Shown here: piece by piece, positions 35,863 to 44,903 of the stretch
How the letters are laid out: each line of letters starts with the position of its first letter
Position numbering within the stretch: position 1 is the first letter of the stretch
Source: Stieleria magnilauensis
Lineage (GTDB): Bacteria; Planctomycetota; Planctomycetia; Pirellulales; Pirellulaceae
Length of the DNA: 64,000 bases
Direction of reading: 5' to 3'
Assembly: GCA_007753675.1 (NCBI GenBank)
Contig: CP036432.1
Location: 6,174,394 to 6,238,393, forward strand
The notes under the pieces: generated by a model
The model's database searches: none
What the model was told of the DNA's origin: nothing
The model's input: only the letters and a program-made list of their open reading frames with translations
Translations under genes and position numbers: made by a program

Positions 35863-37224
35863 TTAGCGACCGAGCCGTTTTTCGATTTCGGCTTTCACCG
35901 CGTCGGCGTCGGCGGGCAGATGCACCGCGGGGTTGGCGTATTGGCTGGTCACCTCTTCGAGTCGTGATTCGTGATAGGCGACTTTGAAATCGGTGAATTT
36001 TAAACCGTGGGCGGTGCTGATCACGACCGTCTTGTGGTCGGATTTGATCACGCCCCGCTTGATCAGCTTTTTCAGCACGGCCAGCGCGACGCCGGTGTGG
36101 GGGCAGGTGAACATGCCGGTCAAGTCCGCGTGGGCGGCCGCCGCGGCCAATTCGTCTTCGGTCGCTTGTTCCACGATGCCGTCGGTTTCCACGATCGCCC
36201 GCTCCGCTTTGGCGTAACTGACCGGGTCACCAATTCGGATGGCGTTGGCCAGTGTGTCCTGGGCGGTCACGCGAATCTTCTCTTTGAATCCGTTCTTGTA
36301 GGATTCATAAAACGGATTTGCCTTGGCCGCTTGGGCGGCGACCAGCCGGGGCATGCGGGTGATCAACCCCAAGTCCAGCATCAGCCGAAATCCCTTGTGG
36401 AGCGCGCTGATGTTGCCGAGATTGCCAACCGGAATCACGATCCAATCGGGCACTTCCCAATCGAATTGGCGAACGATTTCGATGCCCACCGTCTTTTGGC
36501 CTTCGATCCGCAGACTGTTCATCGAATTGGCCAGATAGATCGAATTGTCCTGTGTCACTTCCTGGACGATTTTCATGCAGCCGTCAAAGTCGGTGTCCAG
36601 TGCCAGCACGTGGGCTCCGTTGGCGACCGGCTGAATCAGCTGTGCGGTGCTGACCTTGCCGGCGGGCAAGAAGATGACCGCCGGGATTGCGGCATAGGCC
36701 GCGTAGGCGGCCAGCGCCGCACTGGTGTCGCCGGTGCTGGCGCAGGCGACCGCTTTGACCGGACTGCCCTGTGCCATCATCTGCTTGACGACGCTGACCA
36801 AGACCGTCATGCCGAGGTCTTTAAAACTTCCGGTGTGGCTGTTGCCGCACAACTTGATCCACAAGTCCGGGACGCCCAACTGCTGACCCAATCGCTCGGC
36901 CCAGAACAAGTTGGAATTTCCTTCGAACATGCTGACGACGTTTTCGTTAGCCAGCGAGGGGATCACCCACTCACGCATGCCCCAGACGCCGCTGCCGTAG
37001 GGCCAATCCGAGGTGCTGGCGCGGGAGTCGAACAGTTGCTGCCACTGGTAGGGGTTGCGTTTCCGCAGCGGCTCGCGCTCGTGATGCACCTCCAGCAGAC
37101 TGCCGCAGGACGGGCAGGTGTAGATGACGTCGAAGATCGAGTGCTTGGCGGTGCAACCCGCGATGCAACGAAAATAGACAGTCTGGTTCTCTAAATCCGA
37201 CTTGGACTCGACAGCGGACGACAT
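35863..37224 (-). CDS. thrC: Threonine synthase
   Basis: A 453-residue PLP enzyme converting O-phosphohomoserine to threonine, in the cytoplasm. The PLP lysine is in [10 protein letters not shown], and phosphate binding is by NLGN and the [17 protein letters not shown] region. A small cysteine cluster near the N-terminus (CIAGC, CPSCG) is a family feature of this long class. The start at ATG 37224 (MSSAVES) is chosen over 37293, which adds unconserved residues. It is a single-gene unit in this window. Confidence 0.95.
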   Translation of the reverse strand: MSSAVESKSDLENQTVYFRCIAGCTAKHSIFDVIYTCPSCGSLLEVHHEREPLRKRNPYQWQQLFDSRASTSDWPYGSGVWGMREWVIPSLANENVVSMFEGNSNLFWAERLGQQLGVPDLWIKLCGNSHTGSFKDLGMTVLVSVVKQMMAQGSPVKAVACASTGDTSAALAAYAAYAAIPAVIFLPAGKVSTAQLIQPVANGAHVLALDTDFDGCMKIVQEVTQDNSIYLANSMNSLRIEGQKTVGIEIVRQFDWEVPDWIVIPVGNLGNISALHKGFRLMLDLGLITRMPRLVAAQAAKANPFYESYKNGFKEKIRVTAQDTLANAIRIGDPVSYAKAERAIVETDGIVEQATEDELAAAAAHADLTGMFTCPHTGVALAVLKKLIKRGVIKSDHKTVVISTAHGLKFTDFKVAYHESRLEEVTSQYANPAVHLPADADAVKAEIEKRLGR

Positions 37225-37536
37225 GGTGAAATCCCGGTAAGTGCAGAATAAGACCGCATTATGTCCAAACCGACCTGGGATGGCAAAGGGCAAGCGATTC
37301 GAAAAGACGCCCGCTGCGGAGATCGGACGGCTAATCAGACAGCTAATCAGACACCGGATCGGCGGGAGCTCACAAGTCGGTACAATCCGCGGCGGCAGCC
37401 AAGCCTTTGAAATCTCGGCCGTCTTTGGAGGTCGTCGTTTTCATCACCGTGTTGTTCGTGAAAAGCAGGATTCGCCACGCGAAACCGCCCGCCGACCCGC
37501 CCGCCAACCCGCGCGTCCCCCCCGCCGAGTTCACCC

Positions 37537-38127
37537 TTGCGAAAAATCGACAAAACCTACGCCGACCCCCTGGGGCTGATCTGGATTCACGCCGCCGGCC
37601 GAATGGGCATGCGGATCGAGCGCAGTGCGGAGGTGAATGCGTCCTGGGATGGGCGTGGCGTGCTGACGATCGGGACGCCCGAAACCTTGGACCCGGACGA
37701 CTCGCTGGCGCAAATGATTCTGCACGAAATCTGCCACGCCCTCTGCGAAGGCCCCGAATGTGTGCACCAACCGGACTGGGGTCTGCAGAGTTTTGATCCG
37801 TCCAAAAAGTTCCACGAGCACGCCTGCCTGAGGCTTCAAGCGGCCTTGGCCGACCAGTACGGCATGCGTTCGTTCTTTGCCGCGACGACCATGTTTCGCT
37901 CGTACTACGACCGGCTTCCGGCCGATCCGCTCGAAGGCGGCGACGGCGGCGGCGATGACGGCCAAGCGATCGCCTTGGCCAAGGCCGCCTGGCAACGTGC
38001 CCACCACGGACCCTGGGCTGAACCGCTGCACGACGCCCTTCGCCGCACCGCCATCCTCGCTCGAGCCCTCTCGGGACTGACGACCGAGAATTCCCTCTGG
38101 CACGGGCAAGGCGACGCTGCCGTCTAG
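37537..38127 (+). CDS. Putative HExxH metallopeptidase-like protein
   Basis: A 196-residue protein I do not recognise by name. Residues 62-66 are HEICH in the context AQMILHEICHALCEGPEC, fitting a zincin HExxH motif. A third ligand may be the His/Glu in KFHEHACLRLQAAL about 30 residues further. There is no signal peptide or membrane segment, so it is probably cytoplasmic. The start is taken as TTG 37537, since no ATG precedes the conserved part; it lacks a good ribosome binding site. The region upstream (37225-37536) holds a 12-base tandem repeat (GCTAATCAGACA twice, 37330-37353) and no other gene. Confidence 0.65.
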   Translation: MRKIDKTYADPLGLIWIHAAGRMGMRIERSAEVNASWDGRGVLTIGTPETLDPDDSLAQMILHEICHALCEGPECVHQPDWGLQSFDPSKKFHEHACLRLQAALADQYGMRSFFAATTMFRSYYDRLPADPLEGGDGGGDDGQAIALAKAAWQRAHHGPWAEPLHDALRRTAILARALSGLTTENSLWHGQGDAAV

Positions 38128-38168
38128 CGGGCTGTCGATTCAATCGACAAGGTTTTGACCAGCGCAGG

Positions 38169-38233
38169 GCCCGTAGGCTCGCGCCAAACGGCTGATCATC
38201 AATTGATATCAGCCAGTTCGCGCCAGCGCCCGG
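38169..38233. repeat. Dispersed palindromic repeat, family 2, copy 2
   Basis: Begins GCCCGTAGGCTCGCGCCAA, with CGGCTGAT, then ATCAGCC, GTTCGCGCCAGCG, nearly identical to 26044-26110. It lies between the convergent HExxH and HIT genes. Confidence 0.8.
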
Positions 38234-38338
38234 GCGCCCATCAATGGCGATTTCGCGGTATTGCGATTGCGTCCTACCGCTAAAACCTCGCTGAACGAAG
38301 ACCCCCGGCATGCACAGCATGCCCTACGAAGCGCTCGT

Positions 38339-38671
38339 TCAAACCAGCGTCTGCTTCGCTCCACCGAGCAGGTGAAAGTGTAAGTGCGGCACCTCCTGGC
38401 CTCCCGCCTGGCCGCAGTTGACGACCATGTTGTAGCCATCGGCCAAACCTTCCTGGGCGGCGATCTTGGCGACCGCCAACACGCAGTGACCGACAATCGA
38501 TTCATCTTCGTCGGACAAATGCGCCAGCGATTCAATCTCTTTCTTGGGGATCACCAAGACATGAACCGGCGCCTTGGGATTGATATCGCGAAACGCCAAG
38601 CACACGTCGTCTTCGAATACGATGTCGGCGGGAATTTCGCGGTCGATGATTTTGCTAAAGATCGATGGCAT
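38339..38671 (-). CDS. HIT family (Hint-like) nucleotide hydrolase
   Basis: A 110-residue histidine-triad protein. The C-terminal HLHFHLLGG is the catalytic triad motif, and IFSKIIDREIPADIVFEDD at the start and the NPKAPVHVLVIPKK stretch are typical of Hint/HinT. It hydrolyses adenosine phosphoramidates and acts as a homodimer in the cytoplasm. ATG 38671 is the family start; the longer frame from 38728 is not needed. It follows the FtsK-like gene by 41 bases on the same strand. Confidence 0.95.
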   Translation of the reverse strand: MPSIFSKIIDREIPADIVFEDDVCLAFRDINPKAPVHVLVIPKKEIESLAHLSDEDESIVGHCVLAVAKIAAQEGLADGYNMVVNCGQAGGQEVPHLHFHLLGGAKQTLV

Positions 38672-38712
38672 GGTCGACGGTGTGAACCTGATCTTGGGAA
38701 GTGAACGAGGTA

Positions 38713-41700
38713 CTACGATCCCAACCAAGCTTTGACGTCCATCGCATCGGCTTGATCGGGCTGGCGAAACTTGCTGATTCGGCCGGCCGGTTCATCGTAC
38801 AACAGCATCGTCGCCGCGGACAGTTCGCTTGCGATCGGAGAATCGATCAACAAGGACGAATCGGACGCATTCAATTGCCCCAGCACACGCAGTTCGACAT
38901 CGTGCTGCGATTGCCGGGGCAACCAACGCGTCATGATTTCCACGCCGCCGCACACCAAAATACAGTAGACGTTGGCCGGCGGTCCGTCCTTGAGCACTTC
39001 GCGCATCGCCTGGCCTCCGGACATGCTGCCCTGCGTCGCATCGAGCGAAAAATTAAACGCGTCTTCGTGGCGAAAATCTCGGAATCGATCCAACGGATCA
39101 ATCACGATCACGATCGGATGAACCCCCTCGGCCTCGTCACCGCGTTCCTTCACCAGCTCGGCCAACTTGCCCATTTCCGGCGCACTGTCCCGCGGCTTCA
39201 CTTCCCGGAAGTTAAACCCCGCCCGCTGCAACCACGGAGAGAAGGACTGAGTTTCGTTGGTTCGGTTGCCATTGAAATAGATCACTTCCAATTCCGAGTT
39301 CGACCTCGCGAACCCGGAAAGCATCGCCGAGAGCAACCCGGGGCGGGCTTCCGGCGCCGGAATCATCACCACGTTGCGGCCGGCGTTGCGCGACAATTCG
39401 ATTGCAACCGGCGGACCGATTTCTACGGACTCTCCCAACAATCCGTGCAACTCTTCGCCCGACTGAGCCCGATCGCCGATCGCGGCCGCAGCCAACCCCG
39501 GCGACCATTTGCAGGGACGATTGCCTTCAAACACCACCGGCGGAGGAAGTTTTTCGAGAAACACTTTGTCCCGCTGCGCGATCTTGGACAACAACTTTCG
39601 ATGCTCGTCGTTGCTTAGCCAGGCAACCTGGAACGGTTGATTGCCTTCGATCAATCCGCCCGCATCGTTATAAATCGCTTCACCGGGTCGCGTGATCAAT
39701 CGCGCCGCGGTGTTGTCATCGGACAAGATCAACGCCGCGTCGGACTCGCTGCATTGCATCGCGATTCGAACGGCCATCTGCCCCAGCGTCGCCCGCGGCA
39801 ACGAATAGGCACCCGCCAGCGACTGGCTGCTCAAAATCACGTGGATCCCAAACGACCGCCCCTGACGAACCAGCCGGTCCAGCAACATCGAGCACTCCGC
39901 GGCCACCTTGTCGTCGCGAATGAACAACTCTTGGAATTCATCGATGATCAGCATGATTCGCGGCATCGGCTGTCCGCTCGCCGATCGATAGTCTGACAAC
40001 TCCTGCGTCGACTGCGCCCGGAACAGTTCACCACGCTGTTGCAATTCCTGGTCCAGCCGCTGCAGCACGCTGCGACCGAATTCGCGTTCGCTTTCGATGC
40101 CGATCACCCGTGCGTGCGGCAACGCGCTGTCGGCATACGTCTTGAATTCGACGCCCTTCTTGAAATCCAGCAAGTAAAACTGCAGTTGGTCGGGCGTGTA
40201 GTGATGTGCCCCCGAGGTGATGATGGAGTGCAGCAAGGTACTTTTGCCCGATCCGGTTTTCCCGGCGATCAACACATGCTGGCGGACGCCTTCGCCCAAG
40301 TCCAAGGCGAGCGTCCGTTGTCCGCCCTGGCTGCCAATCGTGATCTCGATCCCCTCGTCGGTCCGCGCCTTGCCGCCTTGTGCCGGCAGGACCGACTCCA
40401 GCGGGATTTCCACCCGCGCGGCCATGGTGGCGGCCGTCCCGATCTGGTTGGCCAGTTCCCCACGCAGATCGGCCGCGACATTCTCCGCCGGCACAAACTC
40501 CAATCGTTCCAGACCCTCGTGCCGCACGCTCCAATGGCCCTCTTTGTCGACCGACAATTCCAGCACGCGGCTGTCGTGGGGCAACGGCAGATCGCTGGGC
40601 CAAACTTGATCCTGCTTGCAGACCATGAAAACGAACACGCCGCAGCGAACGCCACTTTCGATCAGCGCTTTGAGATGCTTGTACCCGCCACGGGTCAAGC
40701 CCTCGGGAAACCCGACCGAGGCGACCGCTTGATAGGGCTCGGCCATCGAACCTGCGATCAGGTTGTAGTCCTCGACTCGTTCGAACTGGTCCCGCAGACT
40801 GGACTGCAAAACATCCTCGGCGTGCTGAGCGATTTCGCCCAAACGTGTTTCAATTTGATTCTCGGTCGTCCAGACACGATGGCTAACGAGGGTGGGATCA
40901 TGATCGGCCAAGGACATGAATGAGGTAAAGTTCTGGCCGCGACCGATGGGATCGATCAACGTCAACTTGGTTCGCCCGCCGGAGGTCCCCGAAAGCATTC
41001 GCCACAACACCTGATGAACCAGTTCGATCGCCTTGGACATCTGGTCCGGGGCGGCGTGAATGATCAAACCGCTGTGGAGCCGCCGATGGAGCGCCACCGG
41101 CATTTCGTCGGGAAGGTCACCGCTGCGAAACAGCGGCTTGACTTGATCGGAATGGTTGCCCGCCCCGTCGGGAGCATCCCCGATGCGTTCGGACGTCAGC
41201 GTCCGCGCCAGAAACTCAGTCACTTTCAAATGCCCGAGCGGAACGAAATCCAACTCGTCGCACTCGGTGTGCGGCTGGTCGGCGACCTTGTCCCACTTTG
41301 GAAACCGAATGGCGCACGCCTTTCCGGCCGACTTGATGCGTTCCAAACCGCCCCGCACGCCGTCTCGCATTCGATCGGTCACCCGCTGCAATTCCTCGTG
41401 CCGTCGCCGCGCGTTGGCTTCCCGTTGCCGGTGCAAGGCTTGGTCGGTGTCGGCCAACTGAGCCGTGATGGTTGCCGCGACCTGCTCGGCACGATGATGC
41501 ATCTCCGAATTTACTTTGCCATAGCCGGACAGAAAATCTTCACCGAGCTGCTCCAATTGCTCGGTCAATTCTGCCCTGGCCGCTTCCTGCTCGGCCGCCA
41601 ACTGCTGCGCCAGATGTTCCAACTGCTCTTCGCGCCATTGCTCGGCCGCTTCGAGGTGCCGATCACGGCGGTCTTCCAGTTCGGCCAACGCGTCGCGGGC

Positions 41701-42630
41701 GGTGTCTTTGGAGATTTTGCATCCGGCCGCGGCAGCTTCTTCGGCGGCCTGCCCCGTCCGAATGATCATGGGGTACATCCGCCGGGTATGTCGTCGCAGA
41801 GGAATCAGCAACGCCGCGTAAATGCAAAACCCGATCACGGCCGCGGCCACCACGCCGGAAACCATGTACAGCCAATACTCAGCCGGTTGGACGACCTGCA
41901 CGCCGACACACCACAACACGACCGCGACCGCGACGCCACCGGGCAAATAAAACGAATCATCGAACTTGGCCGCCGCACTGTTTTGCAGCTCGGTGACAAA
42001 GCCCCGACACTTTCGCGAAAGCCGATACACGGTGTCGACCGAATCCGCGATCGATTCCGGTGCCGGCTCGCTCATGTCGTCTTCGGGAGTCTCCGCCGGT
42101 GGGACGTTGGGCAACCGATCCAGTCGCCGAATCGTCAGATCGCGCGCCCAAGCCACGTCTTCACTGATCGGAACGAGCGAGGCATTGATTTGCTCGATCT
42201 CTTTTTTACTCTGCTCGCCGGGCTGGTGACGCCGCGCCTCGAATTGATGCAGGACGGCTTCGCGACGCGCTTCGACTTTCCGCTCGATCGCGGTTTTTCC
42301 CTCGGCAGCCTTCTTGCGATACAGCGACGCGAGACGATTGACCTCCGTTCGTAACCGAACGGTTTCCTCTTCATAGCTGGCGAACACCTTTTCCTCGGCC
42401 GCGTCCCATTGCCCCAGCGTGATCCGCCGCTGCCGTCGACACTCGGCCGTCACGCCACTGCGATCGGACAGCAACTGTTGCTCCTCTTCGTCGCGTTGGG
42501 CGGCGTGCTGGTTGATCAGTTCCTGACGCTGGGCTTGACAGGTTTCAAACCGCGCGACCAACGCATCGATCAGGCGGCGTTGTCGCTCGGGCGAGAACAG
42601 CCCGGCGGGTGCGACCGAGAAGTCTTTCAT
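38713..42630 (-). CDS. Membrane-anchored FtsK/SpoIIIE-type ATPase with three ATPase-like modules
   Basis: A 1305-residue protein. Residues 15-170 are coiled coil. Two membrane helices (about 229-248 and 252-277) form a hairpin. A second long coiled coil covers about 290-430. Three P-loop-like modules follow. The first (about 515-715) has lost its Walker A. The second (about 740-1010) is intact, with GKTGSGKS at 790-797 and RIMLIIDEFQELF at 891-903, plus LLDFKKGVEFKTYAD as in FtsK. The third (about 1065-1300) keeps a VIVIDPLDRF Walker-B-like strand but no P-loop. A multi-module FtsK chain is the layout of EssC/EccC secretion motors. DNA translocation is the alternative. The system assignment is inferred. 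Confidence 0.85.
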   Translation of the reverse strand: MKDFSVAPAGLFSPERQRRLIDALVARFETCQAQRQELINQHAAQRDEEEQQLLSDRSGVTAECRRQRRITLGQWDAAEEKVFASYEEETVRLRTEVNRLASLYRKKAAEGKTAIERKVEARREAVLHQFEARRHQPGEQSKKEIEQINASLVPISEDVAWARDLTIRRLDRLPNVPPAETPEDDMSEPAPESIADSVDTVYRLSRKCRGFVTELQNSAAAKFDDSFYLPGGVAVAVVLWCVGVQVVQPAEYWLYMVSGVVAAAVIGFCIYAALLIPLRRHTRRMYPMIIRTGQAAEEAAAAGCKISKDTARDALAELEDRRDRHLEAAEQWREEQLEHLAQQLAAEQEAARAELTEQLEQLGEDFLSGYGKVNSEMHHRAEQVAATITAQLADTDQALHRQREANARRRHEELQRVTDRMRDGVRGGLERIKSAGKACAIRFPKWDKVADQPHTECDELDFVPLGHLKVTEFLARTLTSERIGDAPDGAGNHSDQVKPLFRSGDLPDEMPVALHRRLHSGLIIHAAPDQMSKAIELVHQVLWRMLSGTSGGRTKLTLIDPIGRGQNFTSFMSLADHDPTLVSHRVWTTENQIETRLGEIAQHAEDVLQSSLRDQFERVEDYNLIAGSMAEPYQAVASVGFPEGLTRGGYKHLKALIESGVRCGVFVFMVCKQDQVWPSDLPLPHDSRVLELSVDKEGHWSVRHEGLERLEFVPAENVAADLRGELANQIGTAATMAARVEIPLESVLPAQGGKARTDEGIEITIGSQGGQRTLALDLGEGVRQHVLIAGKTGSGKSTLLHSIITSGAHHYTPDQLQFYLLDFKKGVEFKTYADSALPHARVIGIESEREFGRSVLQRLDQELQQRGELFRAQSTQELSDYRSASGQPMPRIMLIIDEFQELFIRDDKVAAECSMLLDRLVRQGRSFGIHVILSSQSLAGAYSLPRATLGQMAVRIAMQCSESDAALILSDDNTAARLITRPGEAIYNDAGGLIEGNQPFQVAWLSNDEHRKLLSKIAQRDKVFLEKLPPPVVFEGNRPCKWSPGLAAAAIGDRAQSGEELHGLLGESVEIGPPVAIELSRNAGRNVVMIPAPEARPGLLSAMLSGFARSNSELEVIYFNGNRTNETQSFSPWLQRAGFNFREVKPRDSAPEMGKLAELVKERGDEAEGVHPIVIVIDPLDRFRDFRHEDAFNFSLDATQGSMSGGQAMREVLKDGPPANVYCILVCGGVEIMTRWLPRQSQHDVELRVLGQLNASDSSLLIDSPIASELSAATMLLYDEPAGRISKFRQPDQADAMDVKAWLGS

Positions 42631-42743
42631 GGTGCGGATCGGAATCGAGGAGAAAAGACGAGTGCTTTGTCACAACTTAATCTTCGGGTGGCTCGTTGAC
42701 TGAGCACTAGTATTCCGCCGCACCTTGGTTTTCGGGGTAGGCG

Positions 42744-42829
42744 GTAGTGGACGAGGCGACGAGTCCTTGCCAATCTGCCGACGACAGGGGACTCGTCGAC
42801 GACAGGGGACTCGTCGCCTCGTCCACTAC
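42744..42829. repeat. Long palindrome, family 3, copy 1
   Basis: GTAGTGGACGAGGCGACGAG is mirrored by CTCGTCGCCTCGTCCACTAC, with a short internal duplication of GACAGGGGACTCGTCGAC. It lies in the 224-base gap between the WXG100-like and FtsK-type genes. The flank CGGGAAAATTGAGCT-like sequence is shared with the second copy at 61853-61935. Confidence 0.85.
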
Positions 42830-42854
42830 CCGAAAATTGAGCTGCGAGAGACTA

Positions 42855-43121
42855 CTAGTATAGCTCGCCGGAACGTTGGTCGGTGTCGTTGATCGCGGCT
42901 TGTGATTTCCGCAATGTCTCGGTGAATTCGGCCAACGTCGACGCGAACCGCGACAGGCTCGGCCCCAGAGGGGCGAGAAACTCCCGCTCGAATTGGGCCG
43001 CGCGATCGTCTCGCCAGTCCTGTTTGGTTTCCTGCCATAACCGGGCGAAATCGTTGAATTCGCGCCGGAATCGATTTTGGGCGTCGGTCAGGGGGGCGAG
43101 GTTCAGGGGATCAAGTGGCAT
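42855..43121 (-). CDS. Small WXG100-like helical protein
   Basis: An 88-residue protein with no signal peptide, predicted to be two helices. Helix 1 (about 12-34) ends at W36-R-D38. Helix 2 (about 41-78) shows the spacing A41-x2-F44...L49...L52...L56...F59...L63...F66...L70 typical of the second half of WXG100/ESAT-6 proteins, with Asp in place of Gly in the W-x-G turn. Length is right (WXG100 proteins are 80-110 residues). It starts four bases after the upstream helical protein, so they are co-translated, and it precedes the FtsK-type ATPase, the usual neighbour of ESX substrates. This is a pattern call; a profile or structure search is needed. Confidence 0.6.
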   Translation of the reverse strand: MPLDPLNLAPLTDAQNRFRREFNDFARLWQETKQDWRDDRAAQFEREFLAPLGPSLSRFASTLAEFTETLRKSQAAINDTDQRSGELY

Positions 43122-43125
43122 GGCT

Positions 43126-44343
43126 TCAGCGATTGATCTGGTCGCGGGCGTGTCGGGCGAGTGTTTCCTGGTACTTCTTCTTGCCCTCTTCGACGCTTTT
43201 GCGAATCGCCCGCGTGCTCTCTTCGCTCTCCTTGCGCAGTTCAGCGATCATCTCCAACGACTCGATTTGAAAATCGCTGATCGCATCGACCAGTTTCTGC
43301 ACCGATTCAGGATTGATCGTGCTGCCGTATCCGGCCTTCAACGCAGCGCGTTCCAGTTCACGCCCCAAGTTGGCGACGTCTTCCAACCCCTTGTTGACGC
43401 CGTCCTTCATCGCTTCGGTGGCCTGGGTGACTTCGTGGAGCCCGTGCTGGCTTTGATAGACCGTGCCCAGGATCGTGAAGACATGTTCGTTGGTCGTGAA
43501 AAACGTGACCGCGCGACGGTAGACGCGTTCCTTGACATCGTGCGTCTGTTTCAACTTGCTGATCAACGTTTCACCGACGTCGTAACCGATCTCCAAATTC
43601 TCGGCGATGTCTTTGAGCAGCTGGTACGTCTCGTCCTCGTCTTCATACTTCTGACGCGTCTCGTCACGCGCAAGCTCCAACTGGCTCTTGCCCCCTTCGT
43701 CGCTGCCGGTGTAGTTGTCCAAGGCCTCCTGGGCGTCCGACAATGCCTTTTGAGCCGCTTCCAACCGTGGGGCGTGGGCATCGAGCAGCTCGCGTGCGAG
43801 CACCTCGGCTTCCTTGAGCGCAAATCGAAAGTCGATGTACGCGTCCATGATCCGGTCTTCGCTCTTGAGTGCCTCTTTGGTGTCCTTGGCGACGTCGGAA
43901 TAGATTTCGACGATTTTTTCGAAGCGGTCGTTGGGCGTCCCCCGGCGGATCTTCATCCACCAGTTGGACAGTTTTTCGGTGCCGCTGATGCGACCGTCGT
44001 CCAACTGGGCGATCAACCGCTTGCTGTCCTCGCGGACGGAGTCGAATTCCTGTGAGATCTGCAGGTACCGGTTGCCGACCTCGATGCTCTCGACATTCTC
44101 TCGCACCAACGCGTTGAACGCCCCCATGTGCTGAATCACATCGGCGATCGCCAACACTTTGGCCTCATCGAGATGCTTGACGCCTTCGAGCAGGGAAATC
44201 AATTCTTGAGGGGCTCCGCTCTTGCTGTCGACGCCGAAATCCTTCAACACCTGGACCGCATCGTTGAGGTATTTTCGCATCTTGCTCGTATCGCGGGGCT
44301 GAGACTGGGATTGCGATGCAGACGCTTGAGCTTGCTGGGACAT
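43126..44343 (-). CDS. All-helical cytoplasmic protein, first gene of the FtsK-like operon
   Basis: A 405-residue protein without signal or membrane segment, helical nearly throughout. An N-terminal Gln/Ser-rich tail is followed by a core containing NWWMKIRRGTPNDRFEKIVE (about 128-147) and a long C-terminal helical bundle ending in charged heptads. The overall layout and the C-terminal ALKAGYGSTINPESVQKLVD...IESLEMIAELRK stretch remind me of TelA-type (toxic anion resistance) helical proteins, but the resemblance is weak and unverified. It is the promoter-proximal gene of the minus-strand unit and is coupled to the WXG100-like gene. Confidence 0.7.
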   Translation of the reverse strand: MSQQAQASASQSQSQPRDTSKMRKYLNDAVQVLKDFGVDSKSGAPQELISLLEGVKHLDEAKVLAIADVIQHMGAFNALVRENVESIEVGNRYLQISQEFDSVREDSKRLIAQLDDGRISGTEKLSNWWMKIRRGTPNDRFEKIVEIYSDVAKDTKEALKSEDRIMDAYIDFRFALKEAEVLARELLDAHAPRLEAAQKALSDAQEALDNYTGSDEGGKSQLELARDETRQKYEDEDETYQLLKDIAENLEIGYDVGETLISKLKQTHDVKERVYRRAVTFFTTNEHVFTILGTVYQSQHGLHEVTQATEAMKDGVNKGLEDVANLGRELERAALKAGYGSTINPESVQKLVDAISDFQIESLEMIAELRKESEESTRAIRKSVEEGKKKYQETLARHARDQINR

Positions 44344-44502
44344 GTTTTTGGGTCTTTGACGGATGTATGGTTGCGAAAGAAACCGACGACGGGCGTCAAC
44401 ACGCCTACCAAGTTAGCGCACCGATGCCCCAGACGCAATCGAGACGGTATCTTGTATTCTTGGGCACCGCCCCCCACGCCCTGTTTTCCCACATCAAACG
44501 CG
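44344..44502. promoter_or_regulatory. Divergent promoter region of the FtsK-like gene block
   Basis: These 159 bases separate the minus-strand helical protein from the plus-strand tail-anchored protein and must hold both promoters. A TTGACG-like -35 on the minus strand lies at 44394-44399, but I cannot find a convincing matching -10. No repeat is present here. Confidence 0.5.
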
Positions 44503-44886
44503 ATGAGCCAAGCACAAGCCAAACAGACGCAAATCGAAGTCCCCGGGCAACACCTGACGCTGCAGGAAACGCTGCGGGTGATGGACGTCGCCCGGGAAAT
44601 GCGGGACCAGCGTGAGAAAGCCGAAGAGATGTTTCGCCGGGATGACCTCCGCGTCGCCCTCCGCGAAAAACTGATGCGGACGGCGCGATTGTCCGGCGAC
44701 AACGTGACCGAGGCAGAAATCGATGCGGCGATCGGCCAGTACATGGAAACCCTGCACACCTACCAGGATCCCGCGCCAGGGTTGAAACGTTTTCTCGCCC
44801 ACTGCTGGGTGTGGCGTGACAAGATTCTTTGGTCGATGGCCGGCGTCGCGGGATTCGCCGGCGGCCTTTGGTACCTCTTCGGTTAG
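44503..44886 (+). CDS. Small tail-anchored protein, DUF6384-like
   Basis: A 127-residue protein. Residues 15-100 are amphipathic helices (LTLQETLRVMDVAREMRDQR and NVTEAEIDAAIGQYMETLH), followed by a single C-terminal membrane helix (ILWSMAGVAGFAGGLWYLF). I associate this pattern with the family annotated DUF6384, from memory only. Such a protein would sit on the membrane facing the cytoplasm. It is the first gene on the plus-strand side of the divergent block, 17 bases before the coiled-coil gene. ATG 44503 is the start; the upstream in-frame extension overlaps the divergent promoter. Confidence 0.75.
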   Translation: MSQAQAKQTQIEVPGQHLTLQETLRVMDVAREMRDQREKAEEMFRRDDLRVALREKLMRTARLSGDNVTEAEIDAAIGQYMETLHTYQDPAPGLKRFLAHCWVWRDKILWSMAGVAGFAGGLWYLFG

Positions 44887-44903
44887 CCCAGGATACGTGC
44901 GAC

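Noticed and set aside
37370..38320. Minus-strand open frame of 316 codons
   Set aside because: It is Arg-rich and low in complexity, and opposes the HExxH frame, which carries a real motif.
41014..42354. Plus-strand open frame of 446 codons
   Set aside because: It is antisense to the coiled-coil region of the FtsK-type ATPase; its length reflects GC bias.
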